Shown here one piece after another: positions 53,381-63,217 of a stretch of 64,000 nucleotides of DNA (position 1 is the stretch's first letter; each line of letters begins with the position of its first letter). A model generated the notes under the pieces. The model saw only the letters and a list, made by a program, of their open reading frames with translations. It did not search any database and was not told the DNA's origin. The position numbers and the translations under genes were made by a program. This DNA is from Siminovitchia fordii DSM 16014 = CIP 108821 (GTDB taxonomy: Bacteria > Bacillota > Bacilli > Bacillales > Bacillaceae_C), in the NCBI RefSeq assembly GCF_000374565.1, contig NZ_KB894687.1, forward strand, positions 220,968 to 284,967, written 5' to 3'.

Positions 53381-54181
53381 ATGGATAAAACATCATTGAT
53401 TGGGGTTGTTCTTGGAGTCATTGCCGTTGGGGTGGGTATGGTTTTGAAAGGTGTAGACGTTACGGCATTGCTGAACCCGGCAGCTATGCTGGTTATTTTT
53501 GTAGGTACGGCTGCCAGCGTCACAATCGCCTTTCCATCATCAGAGATTAAAAGAGTCCCTAAACTGTTGGGGATCATTTTCAAAGAAAAGAAGATGCCGA
53601 CACCAAAGGAATTGATTACCCTTTTTTCAGAAATGGCGCAACTGGCAAGAAGGGAAGGATTGCTTGCCCTTGAGGCGGAAATGGAAAAAATCGATGAACC
53701 TTTTTTAAAGCAGGGCCTATTAATGGCGGTTGACGGTCAGAGTGCCGACTACATACGCGAAGTTCTAAATGATGAAATCGACGCGATGGAGGAACGGCAT
53801 GCAGCTGGGGCGCAAATTTTTACACAGGCAGGCACTTACGCGCCCACATTGGGAGTGCTTGGGGCTGTAATCGGGTTGATTGCAGCTTTGGGCAACATGG
53901 AAAATACAGATGAGCTGGGGGCAGCTATTTCAGCAGCGTTTGTAGCGACCCTTTTTGGGATTTTTACGGGGTACGTATTATGGCATCCATTTGCGAATAA
54001 ATTAAAGAGAAAATCTCATGAAGAAGTTAGGTTGAAAGAAATGATGGTAGATGGGATATTATCTATTCTGGAAGGCGAGGCGCCGAGAATGATAGAGCAG
54101 AAGCTGTCTTCATATCTTCCGGAAGCCCAACGCAAAGAATTGCAAAATGAAAGCGAAGTGGCGTCAAATGTCCAAGCGTAG
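53381..54181 (+). CDS. motA: Flagellar motor stator protein MotA
   Basis: 266 residues from ATG 53381 (GGGTG upstream). Four membrane segments; conserved FTQAGTYAPTLGVLGAVIGL, then AALGNMENTDELGAAISAAF and VATLFGIFTGYVLWHPFANK. Proton-type MotA by its similarity to B. subtilis MotA (MDKTSLIGVVLGVIAVGVG), and not the sodium MotP. It forms the ion channel with MotB, which overlaps it by 14 bases. Driven by a sigma-D promoter. Confidence 0.95.
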   Translation: MDKTSLIGVVLGVIAVGVGMVLKGVDVTALLNPAAMLVIFVGTAASVTIAFPSSEIKRVPKLLGIIFKEKKMPTPKELITLFSEMAQLARREGLLALEAEMEKIDEPFLKQGLLMAVDGQSADYIREVLNDEIDAMEERHAAGAQIFTQAGTYAPTLGVLGAVIGLIAALGNMENTDELGAAISAAFVATLFGIFTGYVLWHPFANKLKRKSHEEVRLKEMMVDGILSILEGEAPRMIEQKLSSYLPEAQRKELQNESEVASNVQA

Positions 54182-54932
54182 AAGAAAAAAGAGGACTGAA
54201 GAGGAGCTCGGGGAATCTTGGCTTCTACCATATGCGGACTTGATGACATTGCTCCTTGCACTTTTTATTGTTTTGTTTGCAGCAAGTTCTGTTGACGCAC
54301 AGAAATTTCAACAAATATCGAAAGTATTCAGTGGGATTTTCGTTGGCGGCGATGGACCGGTGGAGTTTGAAAAGCCGTTGGAAGTTGAAGAGCAGGTTGA
54401 TGAAACGGATGACGGTAAGAATGATCCGGCGGAGCAGTTCACAGATGAACTGGCCGACTTGAAAATCCTTGAGGCGCTTAAAAAGAAGGTGGATAATTAC
54501 ATCCAGGAAAAAAATTATGAGGACAAGTTTTCCACTTCACTGACTTCGGAAGGGTTACTGATCAGAATCAATGACAGCGTATTATTCAAATCTGGCAGTG
54601 CCGATGTAAGGGAAAGCGACAAAAAAACAGCAAACGAACTTGCGGCATTGCTTGAAATGGAATTGCCGCGGAGTGTAATTATCAGTGGACATACTGACAA
54701 TGTTCCAATTAAAAACTCGGAATTCCAGTCTAACTGGGAACTGAGCGTCATGAGGGCAGTCAATTTCATGAAAGTGCTGCTTGAAGATGAAAAATTGGAC
54801 CCCCGTTTGTTCAGCGCAAAAGGGTTTGGTGAATTCCAGCCCATCGCGGATAATAATACCGCAAAGGGAAGGGAAGCCAATCGGCGGGTGGAAGTTCTTA
54901 TTGAGCCTTATACACCAGATGAAGATAAATGA
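54168..54932 (+). CDS. motB: Flagellar motor stator protein MotB
   Basis: 254 residues from ATG 54168 (GAAGTGG upstream). A basic N-terminus, one membrane segment with the proton-carrying Asp (LLPYADLMTLLLALFIVLFA), an acidic linker (EVEEQVDETDDGKNDPAE), and the OmpA-like peptidoglycan domain with ISGHTDNVPIKNSEF and KGREANRRVEVLI. It anchors the stator to the wall. Coupled to motA by overlap and ends at a strong terminator. Confidence 0.95.
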   Translation: MSKRRRKKRTEEELGESWLLPYADLMTLLLALFIVLFAASSVDAQKFQQISKVFSGIFVGGDGPVEFEKPLEVEEQVDETDDGKNDPAEQFTDELADLKILEALKKKVDNYIQEKNYEDKFSTSLTSEGLLIRINDSVLFKSGSADVRESDKKTANELAALLEMELPRSVIISGHTDNVPIKNSEFQSNWELSVMRAVNFMKVLLEDEKLDPRLFSAKGFGEFQPIADNNTAKGREANRRVEVLIEPYTPDEDK

Positions 54933-54972
54933 AGCATACAGCAGATTTCACTGTTGTATGCTTTAATTTTTT
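54932..54972 (+). terminator. Terminator of motAB
   Basis: AAGCATACAGCAG pairs with CTGTTGTATGCTT around a short loop, followed by TAATTTTTT. From 54973 to 55350 no gene is supported; a 54-codon frame from 55144 has no recognisable family or binding site. Confidence 0.88.
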
Positions 54973-55352
54973 GATACATTGTCAAGATGAAGGGGATTTT
55001 GGTGAAAAGTGAAATATGTCATAGAGATTGTTTATGCAGTTTTAAATCTATTATTTCTCGGGAAATACAAGCTTGAGGCCTCCAAGTGATTGTTACATAA
55101 GAAAAACAAAGCCCCATGTATCTAGAATGGAGTGTCTTCATCGATGAAAACGTACAAAATAGTGAGAGAGTGCCTTCTTTTAGGGGCAAAGCTGGGCGCT
55201 TCAGGAGGTGGAGTTTGCCTTCAGCAGTCATTTGCCGAAGGCAGGCTCAAAAAGCGATGTACTCCGCTTCGATTTCTTAGGCAGGTGACCTGTCCGGTTG
55301 AAGGATAATGTGCTAAGAAAGATATTCACAACTTGGCGTTAGTTCCCACCCC

Positions 55353-55380
55353 ATAAAAAACCCTCTTAGAACAGAGGGTG
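55353..55380 (-). terminator. Terminator of the aminotransferase gene
   Basis: ACCCTCT / AGAGGGT (55360-55366, 55373-55379), followed on the minus strand by TTTTTTATGG. Confidence 0.85.
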
Positions 55381-55389
55381 AATAGACAC

Positions 55390-56562
55390 TTAAAATATAT
55401 CTAATTTTTTTATTCTCCGAGCCGCTTCCTGCAGCCGCTCATCAGATGTCAACAGCCCTACCCTTACATAACCTTCCCCATATTCTCCAAAGCCGATTCC
55501 AGGTGCTACGGCAACATAAGCCTTTTCCAGTAGCAGGTCAGCGAATTCTTCGGAAGTATATCCTTCCGGCACCTTCAACCAGGAAAAAAAAGACCCTTTG
55601 GGTGACCTTACATCCCAGCCTATTTCCTGAAGGCTTGAAATGAATATATCTCTTCTTTTTTCATACATGGCACTTATTTCTTTAGCAGCCTTCTGTGAAC
55701 CTAAAAGTGCTTCCGTAGCAGCATCTTGTACAGCACCGAACAGACTGACATATAGGTGGTCCTGCATCAAATTGATCGCTTCTATCACCGATGCATTTCC
55801 TACAGCAAACGCAATCCGCCAACCAGCCATATTATATGTTTTGGAGAATGTGTAAATTTCAACGCCTGTTTCTTTTGCCCCATCGACTTGAAGAAAGCTC
55901 AAAGGTTTTTTTCCATCGAATCCAATGCTCCCATAAGCAAAGTCATGAACGACACAAATGTCATGTTTGGCAGCAAATTCGACTGTTTGCCGGAAGAATG
56001 TTTCATTGGCGACTGCACCTGTTGGATTATTCGGATAGTTCAGTATCATCATTTTTGCTTTTTTTGCTGTTTCTTCCGAGATGCTGTCGAAAGAAGGGAG
56101 GAAGTCATTTTCTTCTTTTAACGGCATCATTTCCATATGTACGTTCGCAAGGGTGGCACCAGACCAATAATCCGGATAACCTGGATCGGGAACCAGCATC
56201 GTATCACCTGGATTCAAAAGGCATTGAGGCAGCTCAACAAGGCCTGCTTTCCCCCCGAATAAGATAGCTATTTCTTTTTCAGGGTTGAGAAGGACACCGT
56301 ATTCTCTTTGATAAAATTCAGCAGCAGCCTTTTTCAATTCCAGTTTCCCGCGAAAAGGAGGGTATTTATGATTTTCAGGATGGTCAGCCGCCAGCTTGAG
56401 GCGTTCCACGATATGTTTAGGGGTCGGCTGGTCGGGGTTTCCCTGGCCCAGGTTAATCACATCATGGCCTTTTGCCCTTATGCTATTCACCTTTTGAACA
56501 AGCGATGCGAAAAATTGTTTTGGCAGACTTTTAAGAAGCCGGGACTGTTCGAACGTTTTCAA
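55390..56562 (-). CDS. mtnE: PLP-dependent aminotransferase, MtnE-like
   Basis: 390 residues of fold type I class I. Seen: NLGQGNPDQPTPKHIVE, DPGYPDYWSG, NYPNNPTGAV, the PLP lysine in TFSKTYNMAGWRIAF, and APGIGFGEYGEGYVRVGLLT. It closely matches what I recall of the Bacillus methionine-salvage enzyme MtnE (KMTB transamination), but other mtn genes are absent, so the exact substrate is uncertain. TTG 56562 is the likely start (AGGTG six bases upstream). Confidence 0.8.
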   Translation of the reverse strand: MKTFEQSRLLKSLPKQFFASLVQKVNSIRAKGHDVINLGQGNPDQPTPKHIVERLKLAADHPENHKYPPFRGKLELKKAAAEFYQREYGVLLNPEKEIAILFGGKAGLVELPQCLLNPGDTMLVPDPGYPDYWSGATLANVHMEMMPLKEENDFLPSFDSISEETAKKAKMMILNYPNNPTGAVANETFFRQTVEFAAKHDICVVHDFAYGSIGFDGKKPLSFLQVDGAKETGVEIYTFSKTYNMAGWRIAFAVGNASVIEAINLMQDHLYVSLFGAVQDAATEALLGSQKAAKEISAMYEKRRDIFISSLQEIGWDVRSPKGSFFSWLKVPEGYTSEEFADLLLEKAYVAVAPGIGFGEYGEGYVRVGLLTSDERLQEAARRIKKLDIF

Positions 56563-56656
56563 CAATATCACCTTTCTTTATTAAGAGTATTTTCATAGCT
56601 AGGATTCTATTAATCAAGATGTTATCCTTTCACATACCGCATGTAAAGGACAGATA

Positions 56657-56683
56657 GAAAAAGAGAGCCATTTAAAGGCTCTC
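56657..56683 (-). terminator. Terminator of the yfkK-type gene
   Basis: GAGAGCC / GGCTCTC (56663-56669, 56677-56683), followed on the minus strand by TTTTTC. Confidence 0.82.
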
Positions 56684-56701
56684 ACTGCGAAAAATATCCA
56701 C

Positions 56702-56926
56702 TCAGACCTTTCGAAGCCTACCTATCTCTTCTGCCAACGCCTGCATCTCACTTGGACTAAAATGTTCTTTTTTCATGACCATCTCGTAAATTTCGCATAA
56801 TTCTTCATACATTTCATTGTTGATGTTTTCCGGCCTCATGGCCGCTGCATTGACCATACGTAACTTTTCTGTAATTTGGCCAATGATATACTCAATATTC
56901 TCAGGTGTGTTCTTGGATAGATCCAC
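56702..56926 (-). CDS. yfkK: DUF1128 family protein YfkK
   Basis: 74 residues from GTG 56926, which has GAGAGG nine bases upstream; an ATG three codons earlier touches that site. The DUF1128 pattern is clear: [20 protein letters not shown], then [15 protein letters not shown] and EEIGRLRKV. Small helical protein of unknown function. In B. subtilis yfkK also lies near yfkH, yfkE and yfkD, as here. Confidence 0.88.
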   Translation of the reverse strand: MDLSKNTPENIEYIIGQITEKLRMVNAAAMRPENINNEMYEELCEIYEMVMKKEHFSPSEMQALAEEIGRLRKV

Positions 56927-56996
56927 TCGTTTCATCCTCTCGGGCTATATTATGATTATAATGATTTCACGCACGCGATCCGTTGTCAATATAAAA

Positions 56997-57020
56997 TGCC
57001 TTTCCGATACCGGAAAGGCA
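56997..57020 (-). terminator. Terminator of the second AGCS symporter gene
   Basis: TGCCTTTCCG / CGGAAAGGCA around ATAC, followed on the minus strand by TTTTATATT. Confidence 0.82.
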
Positions 57021-57027
57021 GAAAAGT

Positions 57028-58389
57028 TTATGCAGACTCTTTTCTTGCTTCAGCTTTTTCTTCTTTAATTTTATCCAAGGTTCTTTTAGTCTCATATACT
57101 ACAACGCCTGATAGTCCCAATAGCCCGATCAAGTTCGGAATGGCCATGAGTCCATTCATGACGTCGGCAAATGTCCAGACAATGTCGAGGCTTGTGACAG
57201 CACCGACAAAGACCATGGCAACGAAAACGATGCGGTAGTAAATGACGCTTTTGACGCTGAAAAGATAGGAGAAACATTTTTCTCCATAATAGGACCAGCC
57301 CAAGATAGTAGACGAGGCAAAGAATAATAGACCAAGAGCAACTATGATTGAACCTGTATTCCCCAGAAAGTGGCCGAATGATGCGGAGGTCAAATCACCG
57401 GCTGCAATATCTCCATCATACAGTCCTCCCATGACAATTGTGATACCTGTGATGGAACAGATGACCAAAGTATCGATGAACACTTGTGTCATGGATACAA
57501 GAGCTTGTCTTCCAGGCAAATCTGTTTTTGCTGCGGCTGCCGCAATCGGAGCAGAACCAAGACCCGCTTCATTCGAGAAAATACCTCTAGCGACCCCGTA
57601 ACGGATAACCGCACCGATGGCACCGCCCGCGACGGCTTTTCCAGTAAATGCATCAGATAGGATAAGTGCTACTGCTCCTGGAATCAGATTAATATTCATG
57701 ATTAAAACAATAAGTCCTCCGATGATGTAAAATGCAGCCATGAATGGAACAAAAAATGCAGTAACCTTACCGATACTTTTTATTCCTCCGATAATGGAGA
57801 GGCCGGCAAATATGACCAAAGCCAAACCAGTTATCCATTCGTTAATATTAAAGGTGGTCTTTACAACAGTAGAGACTGCATTTGATTGAACGAGATTTCC
57901 GATTCCAAATGCGGCAAAGGCTCCAAAAATTGCAAACAGGACGCCAAGCCACTTCTGTTTAAGCCCGCGTTCCAAATAATACATGGGTCCGCCTGACATG
58001 AGACCGTTCTTATCTACTATTCTGTATTTGACGGCAAGAATAGCCTCGGCATATTTGGTGGCCATTCCGAAAAATGCGGATATCCACATCCAAAATACGG
58101 CTCCAGGCCCACCCAATACTACAGCCGTCGCAACACCGACAATATTTCCTGTACCCACAGTTGCTGCAAGTGCTGTCATAAGCGCCTGGAAATGGGATAT
58201 ATCTCCTTCGGAATTCTTGTCTTGCTTGAAGCTAAATGCAAGTTTCAAAGAATATGGCAGCATCCTCATTTGGAGAAAACCGATCCTGATGGTCAAATAA
58301 ATTCCTGTTCCTAGAAGTAGGATAATGAGCGGCAGCCCCCAAACTAAACCGCTTACATATTCGAGAAACGCTAAAATCTTTTCAGACAT
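57028..58389 (-). CDS. AGCS family sodium:alanine/glycine symporter (second paralog)
   Basis: 453 residues, ten or eleven membrane segments. Canonical substrate motif TVGTGNIVGVATAVVLGGPG, then FWMWISAFFGM, SGGPMYYLERGL and ARGIFSNEAGLGSAPIAAAA. A standard AlsT-like amino acid importer. GGGGGGAG precedes the ATG. Monocistronic. It sits between yfkK and the YihY gene, where the B. subtilis yfk region has other genes, so an insertion or local difference is suggested. Confidence 0.92.
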   Translation of the reverse strand: MSEKILAFLEYVSGLVWGLPLIILLLGTGIYLTIRIGFLQMRMLPYSLKLAFSFKQDKNSEGDISHFQALMTALAATVGTGNIVGVATAVVLGGPGAVFWMWISAFFGMATKYAEAILAVKYRIVDKNGLMSGGPMYYLERGLKQKWLGVLFAIFGAFAAFGIGNLVQSNAVSTVVKTTFNINEWITGLALVIFAGLSIIGGIKSIGKVTAFFVPFMAAFYIIGGLIVLIMNINLIPGAVALILSDAFTGKAVAGGAIGAVIRYGVARGIFSNEAGLGSAPIAAAAAKTDLPGRQALVSMTQVFIDTLVICSITGITIVMGGLYDGDIAAGDLTSASFGHFLGNTGSIIVALGLLFFASSTILGWSYYGEKCFSYLFSVKSVIYYRIVFVAMVFVGAVTSLDIVWTFADVMNGLMAIPNLIGLLGLSGVVVYETKRTLDKIKEEKAEARKESA

Positions 58390-58562
58390 TTTACTCCCCC
58401 CCTAATGAATTTTATACTAGGATAATTTCCATATACCAATCTTCTGAAAAAATAGAAGGATTGTCAAGTTGATTTATTCATTTGGAAAAATGTTTTGCTA
58501 AGATAGAGAAAGGTAATTATAAAAACAACAGATAAAGCATGAAGTAACGAGGAGTGTTTCAA

Positions 58563-59423
58563 TTGGGAATGAAAAAGGTAAAGCGTCGAAAAGAAAGAAA
58601 TAAAATAATAGATTTTGGAACAGAGATGGCAAGAAGAATCAGTGATAACGATGTGACCGGTTTTGCTGCCCAACTTTCCTATTTTTTTCTTTTGTCTCTT
58701 TTTCCGATGCTGATCTTCCTGTTCACACTCCTGCCATATACTCCGCTGACCCAGCAGGATATATTTCATTTGATCAAAGATTTTGCTCCGGCTGAAACCT
58801 ACACAATGATCAAAAGGACGATATCGGGAATTATGGATAACCGCAGCAGCGGACTGTTGTCCGTCGGGGTGATAGCTACTCTTTGGGCAGCTTCCAAAGG
58901 AATGAATTCCTTAATGAAGTCTTTAAACAGAGCCTATGATGTGGAGGAAAAACGTTCTTTCATAGTGAGCAGAGGTTTGTCCATCTTATTGACAATAGCC
59001 ATGATTTTTGTTTTTATCCTTGCATTACTTTTGCCTGTTTTTGGTAAACAGCTCGGTTTATTTATTTTTTCTTATCTGGGCTTTTCAGGTGAGTTTCTGA
59101 AAATTTGGAGCGTTATACGGTGGGTGCTGACTCCAGTGATCTTATTTTTAGTTTTTCTAGCAGTTTATTATTTAGCGCCAAGTGTGAAAGTCCGGTTTGC
59201 AACCGCTGTCCCGGGTTCGATTTTTGCAAGCATTGGTTGGATTGTAGTTTCACTCGGTTTCTCATTTTATGTATCAAACTTTGGAAATTATACAGCAATG
59301 TACGGAAGTATCGGAACGATCATCGTCTTGATGCTGTGGTTTTATTTCTCGGCCATCATTATTATGATCGGAGGAGAAATCAACTCTTATTTTACGGATA
59401 TTCAGGGAAGATATAATGAATGA
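58563..59423 (+). CDS. yfkH: YihY/BrkB-like membrane protein (YfkH type)
   Basis: 286 residues with six membrane segments. Typical features: DVTGFAAQLSYFFLLSLFPM at the start, TLWAASKGMNSLMKSLNRAY, and the C-terminal NFGNYTAMYGSIGTIIVLML then LWFYFSAIIIMIGGEIN. The family is wrongly called RNase BN in old annotations; its role is unknown. The TTG at 58563 has GAGGAG eight bases upstream; ATG 58569 is the alternative. Context matches the B. subtilis yfk block. Confidence 0.88.
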   Translation: MGMKKVKRRKERNKIIDFGTEMARRISDNDVTGFAAQLSYFFLLSLFPMLIFLFTLLPYTPLTQQDIFHLIKDFAPAETYTMIKRTISGIMDNRSSGLLSVGVIATLWAASKGMNSLMKSLNRAYDVEEKRSFIVSRGLSILLTIAMIFVFILALLLPVFGKQLGLFIFSYLGFSGEFLKIWSVIRWVLTPVILFLVFLAVYYLAPSVKVRFATAVPGSIFASIGWIVVSLGFSFYVSNFGNYTAMYGSIGTIIVLMLWFYFSAIIIMIGGEINSYFTDIQGRYNE

Positions 59424-59523
59424 AATGATTGGATTGGGGCTGGCAGGCTTTGATGTGTCCGTTACAAGGGAAAAATTGGTATAATTCATTTGTGATTTTT
59501 GGCGAAAACAAAGGGGGAAAATG

Positions 59524-59913
59524 ATGATGGAATTTCGGATGAAAGATGGAGGATTTTTTACGGAGCTTCCGTACGGAAGACTTGAAGTTTCAGGGGATGA
59601 AAACTATGGGTTCAGGCCCTATCAATTATTGGTTTCTTCATTAGCGGTTTGCAGCGGAGGTATACTGCGCAATATATTGGAGAAAATGCGGTTAGATGTA
59701 CATGATATTCAAATTACAACAAATGCTGAAAGGAACAAAGAAAAGGCCAATAGGATTGAAAAGGTTTCTCTGCATTTCAAAATCACAGGGACGGGGCTCA
59801 GGAAAGATAAGCTTGAAAGAGTGATGGAACTTACAAAAAAGAACTGTGCCATGGTTCAATCTGTTGAGGGATCTATAGAGGTGAGTGAAACTTTTGAGAT
59901 CATCGAGGTTTAA
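59524..59913 (+). CDS. OsmC family redox protein
   Basis: 129 residues. The two reactive cysteines are visible (SLAVCSGGILRNIL and KKNCAMVQSVEGSIEV). The OsmC/Ohr fold reduces organic hydroperoxides or binds acyl groups; this short form is not Ohr itself. GGGGG lies six bases before ATG 59524 (two neighbouring ATGs are possible). It is followed 27 bases later by cax, with its own binding site, so they may be cotranscribed. Confidence 0.88.
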   Translation: MMEFRMKDGGFFTELPYGRLEVSGDENYGFRPYQLLVSSLAVCSGGILRNILEKMRLDVHDIQITTNAERNKEKANRIEKVSLHFKITGTGLRKDKLERVMELTKKNCAMVQSVEGSIEVSETFEIIEV

Positions 59914-59940
59914 ACCGCTAGTTAGGAGGAGCATAAGCGG

Positions 59941-61014
59941 ATGATAAATAAGATATTTTTAATCTTGATTGCCATAGGGTTGCCGGTATCGGTTGTAGGG
60001 TCCATGATGCATTGGCCAAGTGCAGTGATGTTTGGCGTCTATTGTTTAACTATCATTGCTCTTGCCGGAGTTATGGGAAGAGCGACTGAAAGCTTGTCCA
60101 TTGTGGCGGGACCGCGAATCGGCGGATTATTGAATGCCACTTTTGGAAATGCAGTGGAGCTTATCATTTCTATTTTCGCCTTAAAAGCTGGGCTAATTAG
60201 TGTAGTCCTTGCATCTTTGACAGGATCGGTCATAGGTAACCTGCTGCTAGTGGGAGGGTTATCCTTTTTCATCGGGGGCTTAAGGTACAAAAGACAGGTA
60301 TTCAGTATCTATGATGCGCGGCATAACGTCGGGTTATTGATGTTTGCTATAATTGTCGCCTTTATGATTCCTGAATTATTCACAACTAACATGAATGATC
60401 AAAAGACAATGGCACTGAGTATCGGCATTTCCATTATCATGATCATCCTCTATATGGCTGCTCTTTTTTTCAAGCTGGTAACGCATCGCGGGGTGTATCC
60501 CGCAACTACACATCAAGGTGTACAACACGCTGAAGAAGTAGAGGAGGAAGTTCCTGAGTGGTCCAAATGGAAGGCGATTATTATACTCGCCCTTGCTACA
60601 CTGGCAGTCGCCTATGTGTCTGAAAAGCTTGTGCACACCTTTACAGCGGTTGGAGAACAATTTGGCTGGTCGGAGCTGTTTATTGGGGTCATTATCGTAG
60701 CCATTGTCGGGAATGCAGCCGAGCATGCTTCAGCTATCATCATGGCATATAAAAATAAATTGGAAGTGGCTGTGGAAATTGCAATCGGATCCACTCTTCA
60801 GGTAGCTATGTTTGTAGCCCCGATTCTTGTACTTGCCTCCTTGTTTTTCCCAACAAATATGCCTCTTGTATTTACTGTTCCGGAGCTTGTGGCGATGGCA
60901 ACAGCTGTCTTGCTATCTATTGTCATTATTAATGATGGAGAATCCAACTGGTTTGAAGGGCTTACGATGCTTGCGGCATACTTGATCATGGGAATCGGAT
61001 TTTATTTGCTTTAA
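59941..61014 (+). CDS. cax: Calcium/proton antiporter Cax (YfkE/ChaA)
   Basis: 357 residues, eleven membrane segments. The two ion-site repeats are clear: GNAVELIISIFALKAG (first half) and GNAAEHASAIIMAYKN (second half), each with the catalytic Glu. An acidic loop HAEEVEEEVPEWSKW separates the halves. It exports calcium in exchange for protons. Matches B. subtilis YfkE in length and order. 79 bases before yfkD. Confidence 0.93.
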   Translation: MINKIFLILIAIGLPVSVVGSMMHWPSAVMFGVYCLTIIALAGVMGRATESLSIVAGPRIGGLLNATFGNAVELIISIFALKAGLISVVLASLTGSVIGNLLLVGGLSFFIGGLRYKRQVFSIYDARHNVGLLMFAIIVAFMIPELFTTNMNDQKTMALSIGISIIMIILYMAALFFKLVTHRGVYPATTHQGVQHAEEVEEEVPEWSKWKAIIILALATLAVAYVSEKLVHTFTAVGEQFGWSELFIGVIIVAIVGNAAEHASAIIMAYKNKLEVAVEIAIGSTLQVAMFVAPILVLASLFFPTNMPLVFTVPELVAMATAVLLSIVIINDGESNWFEGLTMLAAYLIMGIGFYLL

Positions 61015-61093
61015 CAGGGATAATCCTTCAGGTTTATGAAAAAATAACTATAATATCATTTTATGCCGCTTACACGAAAGGAGTAAATGCAAC

Positions 61094-61897
61094 ATGAAAC
61101 GGCATCTTATCATCCTGAAGGTATTCATCCTACTGGTTTTTTTATCGATACCTGCAACGGAAACAGCAGCTAAAAAGGAAAATAGTAAACCAAAGGGGCT
61201 GGAGGTCCCTTCCTCTGTTGTGAATATAAGCAAGGAAAACACTTTTGCAAACCCAACACCTGACCTGCCCCGCCTGCAGCCCAGCAATTTTGCCAAGGAG
61301 CTGTTGGAATCATCTAAGATTAAAATAGAAAATCCGAAGCTGATCCGGATGCTGAACGAATCAGCTGCGACAAAGTCGCCCTTCTCATTTGGTGCCAGAG
61401 CAACCATTTTTTTAGGTGAATGGCCTTTAAACTATAAATCAGAAGAAACAGCTCCTAACTGGCAATATCAAAAGGTGAATACAAATTTCTATGATAACCG
61501 CGGAGGAACAGGCAATTATCAAATACATTATGTACAAGAAGCGCAAAAAATAATTAAAGGCGGCCTTACAGCCAAGGTCGTCCAAGCAGAAGATGTGCAA
61601 AAAATGATGCAGCAAAAAGCGTATGAGAAAGTAAGGCTTCCGCTTGCTTTTGAGACGGCAGTTGGTGGGGGTACGAAACATCACCAGGTTTACAATATAC
61701 CTCCGACGAGAACGGGATATTTATATGCTTATGCACCGGCAGTCCATGAAAAGGGCAGCCTTACGTTTGGAGAGGTCTATCTGGTCATGAAAGGTTCAAA
61801 GTACAGAATCATTGTTAAGAATGTCACTTCCCAGGAAATCGGTGCCTGGATACCGATCCAGGATCATTTAAGCTTTTCTTTTGAAGCAAGACAGTAA
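61094..61897 (+). CDS. yfkD: YfkD-like secreted protein
   Basis: 267 residues. Signal peptide (HLIILKVFILLVFLSIPATE, cleavage near TAA at about 27), then a soluble domain with SVVNISKENTFANPTPDLPR, FGARATIFLGEWPLNYKSEE, and TAVGGGTKHHQVYNIPPTRT. The YfkD family is confined to Bacillaceae and its role is unknown. Same place and orientation as in B. subtilis next to yfkE. AAAGGAG precedes the ATG; a terminator follows. Confidence 0.9.
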   Translation: MKRHLIILKVFILLVFLSIPATETAAKKENSKPKGLEVPSSVVNISKENTFANPTPDLPRLQPSNFAKELLESSKIKIENPKLIRMLNESAATKSPFSFGARATIFLGEWPLNYKSEETAPNWQYQKVNTNFYDNRGGTGNYQIHYVQEAQKIIKGGLTAKVVQAEDVQKMMQQKAYEKVRLPLAFETAVGGGTKHHQVYNIPPTRTGYLYAYAPAVHEKGSLTFGEVYLVMKGSKYRIIVKNVTSQEIGAWIPIQDHLSFSFEARQ

Positions 61898-61925
61898 GGT
61901 TCAGGCGCATGCCTGGCCTTTTTTA
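61896..61925 (+). terminator. Terminator of yfkD
   Basis: AAGG-CAGGC stem with GCCTG-CCTT around GCAT, then TTTTTTATT. Confidence 0.8.
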
Positions 61926-62335
61926 TTGATTATGTAAAAATATAGGTTCAAAAATAATAAAGCTGTAAAAAGATCAGTTTTTTATATGGGGTCGGTTTCA
62001 AAATAACGCAACTTGCTTTGGTTGATGATACATATTTTACGGACCCAACCCAATATAAGTTACAGATTTAATCGGTACGCACTGCCAACGCCTCTTTTGT
62101 TTTTTAGTACAACATATCCATATTTATTTACATAATGATGAAGAATTCAAAAGAGGGATTCATGCTTGGGAGATTTACACTTTATATAAAGGGGGGAAAA
62201 AACAAATACCCGACTCTTCGTCCGGTATTTGATACTTTCCGGCGACCGCAATACTTTTTGGAAAAGTCCACCATGGATGAATCACTCCGCTAAGGAAAAA
62301 TCTAAGGGAAAAGAGTGAAAGGCGGATTATCATAA
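61926..62335. other. Non-coding stretch before pdaA
   Basis: No gene supported. A stem AAATACC / GGTATTT lies at 62205-62231. The stretch probably carries the forespore promoter of pdaA, but I cannot point to a clear sigma-G signature. Confidence 0.5.
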
Positions 62336-63133
62336 ATGAGACGATGGATGCTAATATTGCCTCTATTCTTCCTTGTGTTTTTTCAGGCGAACGCTGCGGA
62401 GGCTATATCCAACAATGCGATTCATTGGGGATTTAAAAAAGGAAGCGGAGGGAAACAGGCAGAGGCCGGGGAGGCGTATGACCGCCTTCTGGAAAAATAT
62501 GATGCATTTTATAAAGGCAACCCTAGGGACAAGGTTTTGTATTTAACCTTCGATAATGGATATGAAAATGGCTATACGGAAAAAGTATTGAACGTATTGA
62601 AAAAAGAAAGAGTTCCAGCAACATTTTTTGTGACAGGACATTATTTGGAGAGTGCCCCAGATCTGGCCAAGAGGATGGTGAGGGAAGGACATATCATCGG
62701 AAACCATTCATGGAGCCACCCGGACATGACACGGATTAGTGTTGAAAAAATCCAAGAAGAGTTGGAAAGAGTCAAAGAAAAAACAGCAGCCCTGACTGGA
62801 CAGACCGAAATGCAGTATTTGCGTCCACCCCGCGGCATTTTAAGTGAAAGGACTTTAAAAGTCGCAAGGGAACAGGGGTATATCCATGTTCTTTGGTCAC
62901 TTGCCTTCAAAGACTGGCAGACAGACCAGCAAAAAGGATGGAAATATGCTTATGACAACATCATGGCGCAAGTACATCCCGGGGCAGTGATGTTGCTTCA
63001 CACAGTATCAAAAGATAACGCCGATGCATTGGAGAAGGTCATCAAAGATTTAAAAAAAGATGGGTATTCATTCAAAAGTTTGGACGATTTTATGATGAGG
63101 GAGAAAATGGATAATCCTATCATATCACACTAA
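62336..63133 (+). CDS. pdaA: Delta-lactam-biosynthetic polysaccharide deacetylase PdaA
   Basis: 265 residues. Signal peptide (MLILPLFFLVFFQANAAEA), then the NodB domain: VLYLTFDNGYENGYTEKVLN (catalytic Asp pair), ATFFVTGHYLE, GHIIGNHSWSHPDM (metal His pair), YLRPPRGILSERTLK and HVLWSLAFKDWQ, and a C-terminal MLLHTVSKDNADALEKVI. It deacetylates muramic residues to make cortex muramic lactam, so the organism sporulates. Same place as in B. subtilis (yfjS). Confidence 0.94.
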   Translation: MRRWMLILPLFFLVFFQANAAEAISNNAIHWGFKKGSGGKQAEAGEAYDRLLEKYDAFYKGNPRDKVLYLTFDNGYENGYTEKVLNVLKKERVPATFFVTGHYLESAPDLAKRMVREGHIIGNHSWSHPDMTRISVEKIQEELERVKEKTAALTGQTEMQYLRPPRGILSERTLKVAREQGYIHVLWSLAFKDWQTDQQKGWKYAYDNIMAQVHPGAVMLLHTVSKDNADALEKVIKDLKKDGYSFKSLDDFMMREKMDNPIISH

Positions 63134-63160
63134 GCCTGGGTTTCCCGGGCTTTTTATGTT
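63133..63160 (+). terminator. Terminator of pdaA
   Basis: AGCCTGGG / CCCGGGCT around TTT (63133-63151), followed by TTTTATG. Confidence 0.82.
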
Positions 63161-63217
63161 TTTTTATATAAGGAGTGGGTAAAGTGTAAAAACAATAATA
63201 AAGAGGAGGAAGATGAC

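Noticed and set aside
55144-55308. 54-codon plus-strand gene between motB and mtnE
   Set aside because: It has no binding site and no recognisable family; the composition is not convincing.
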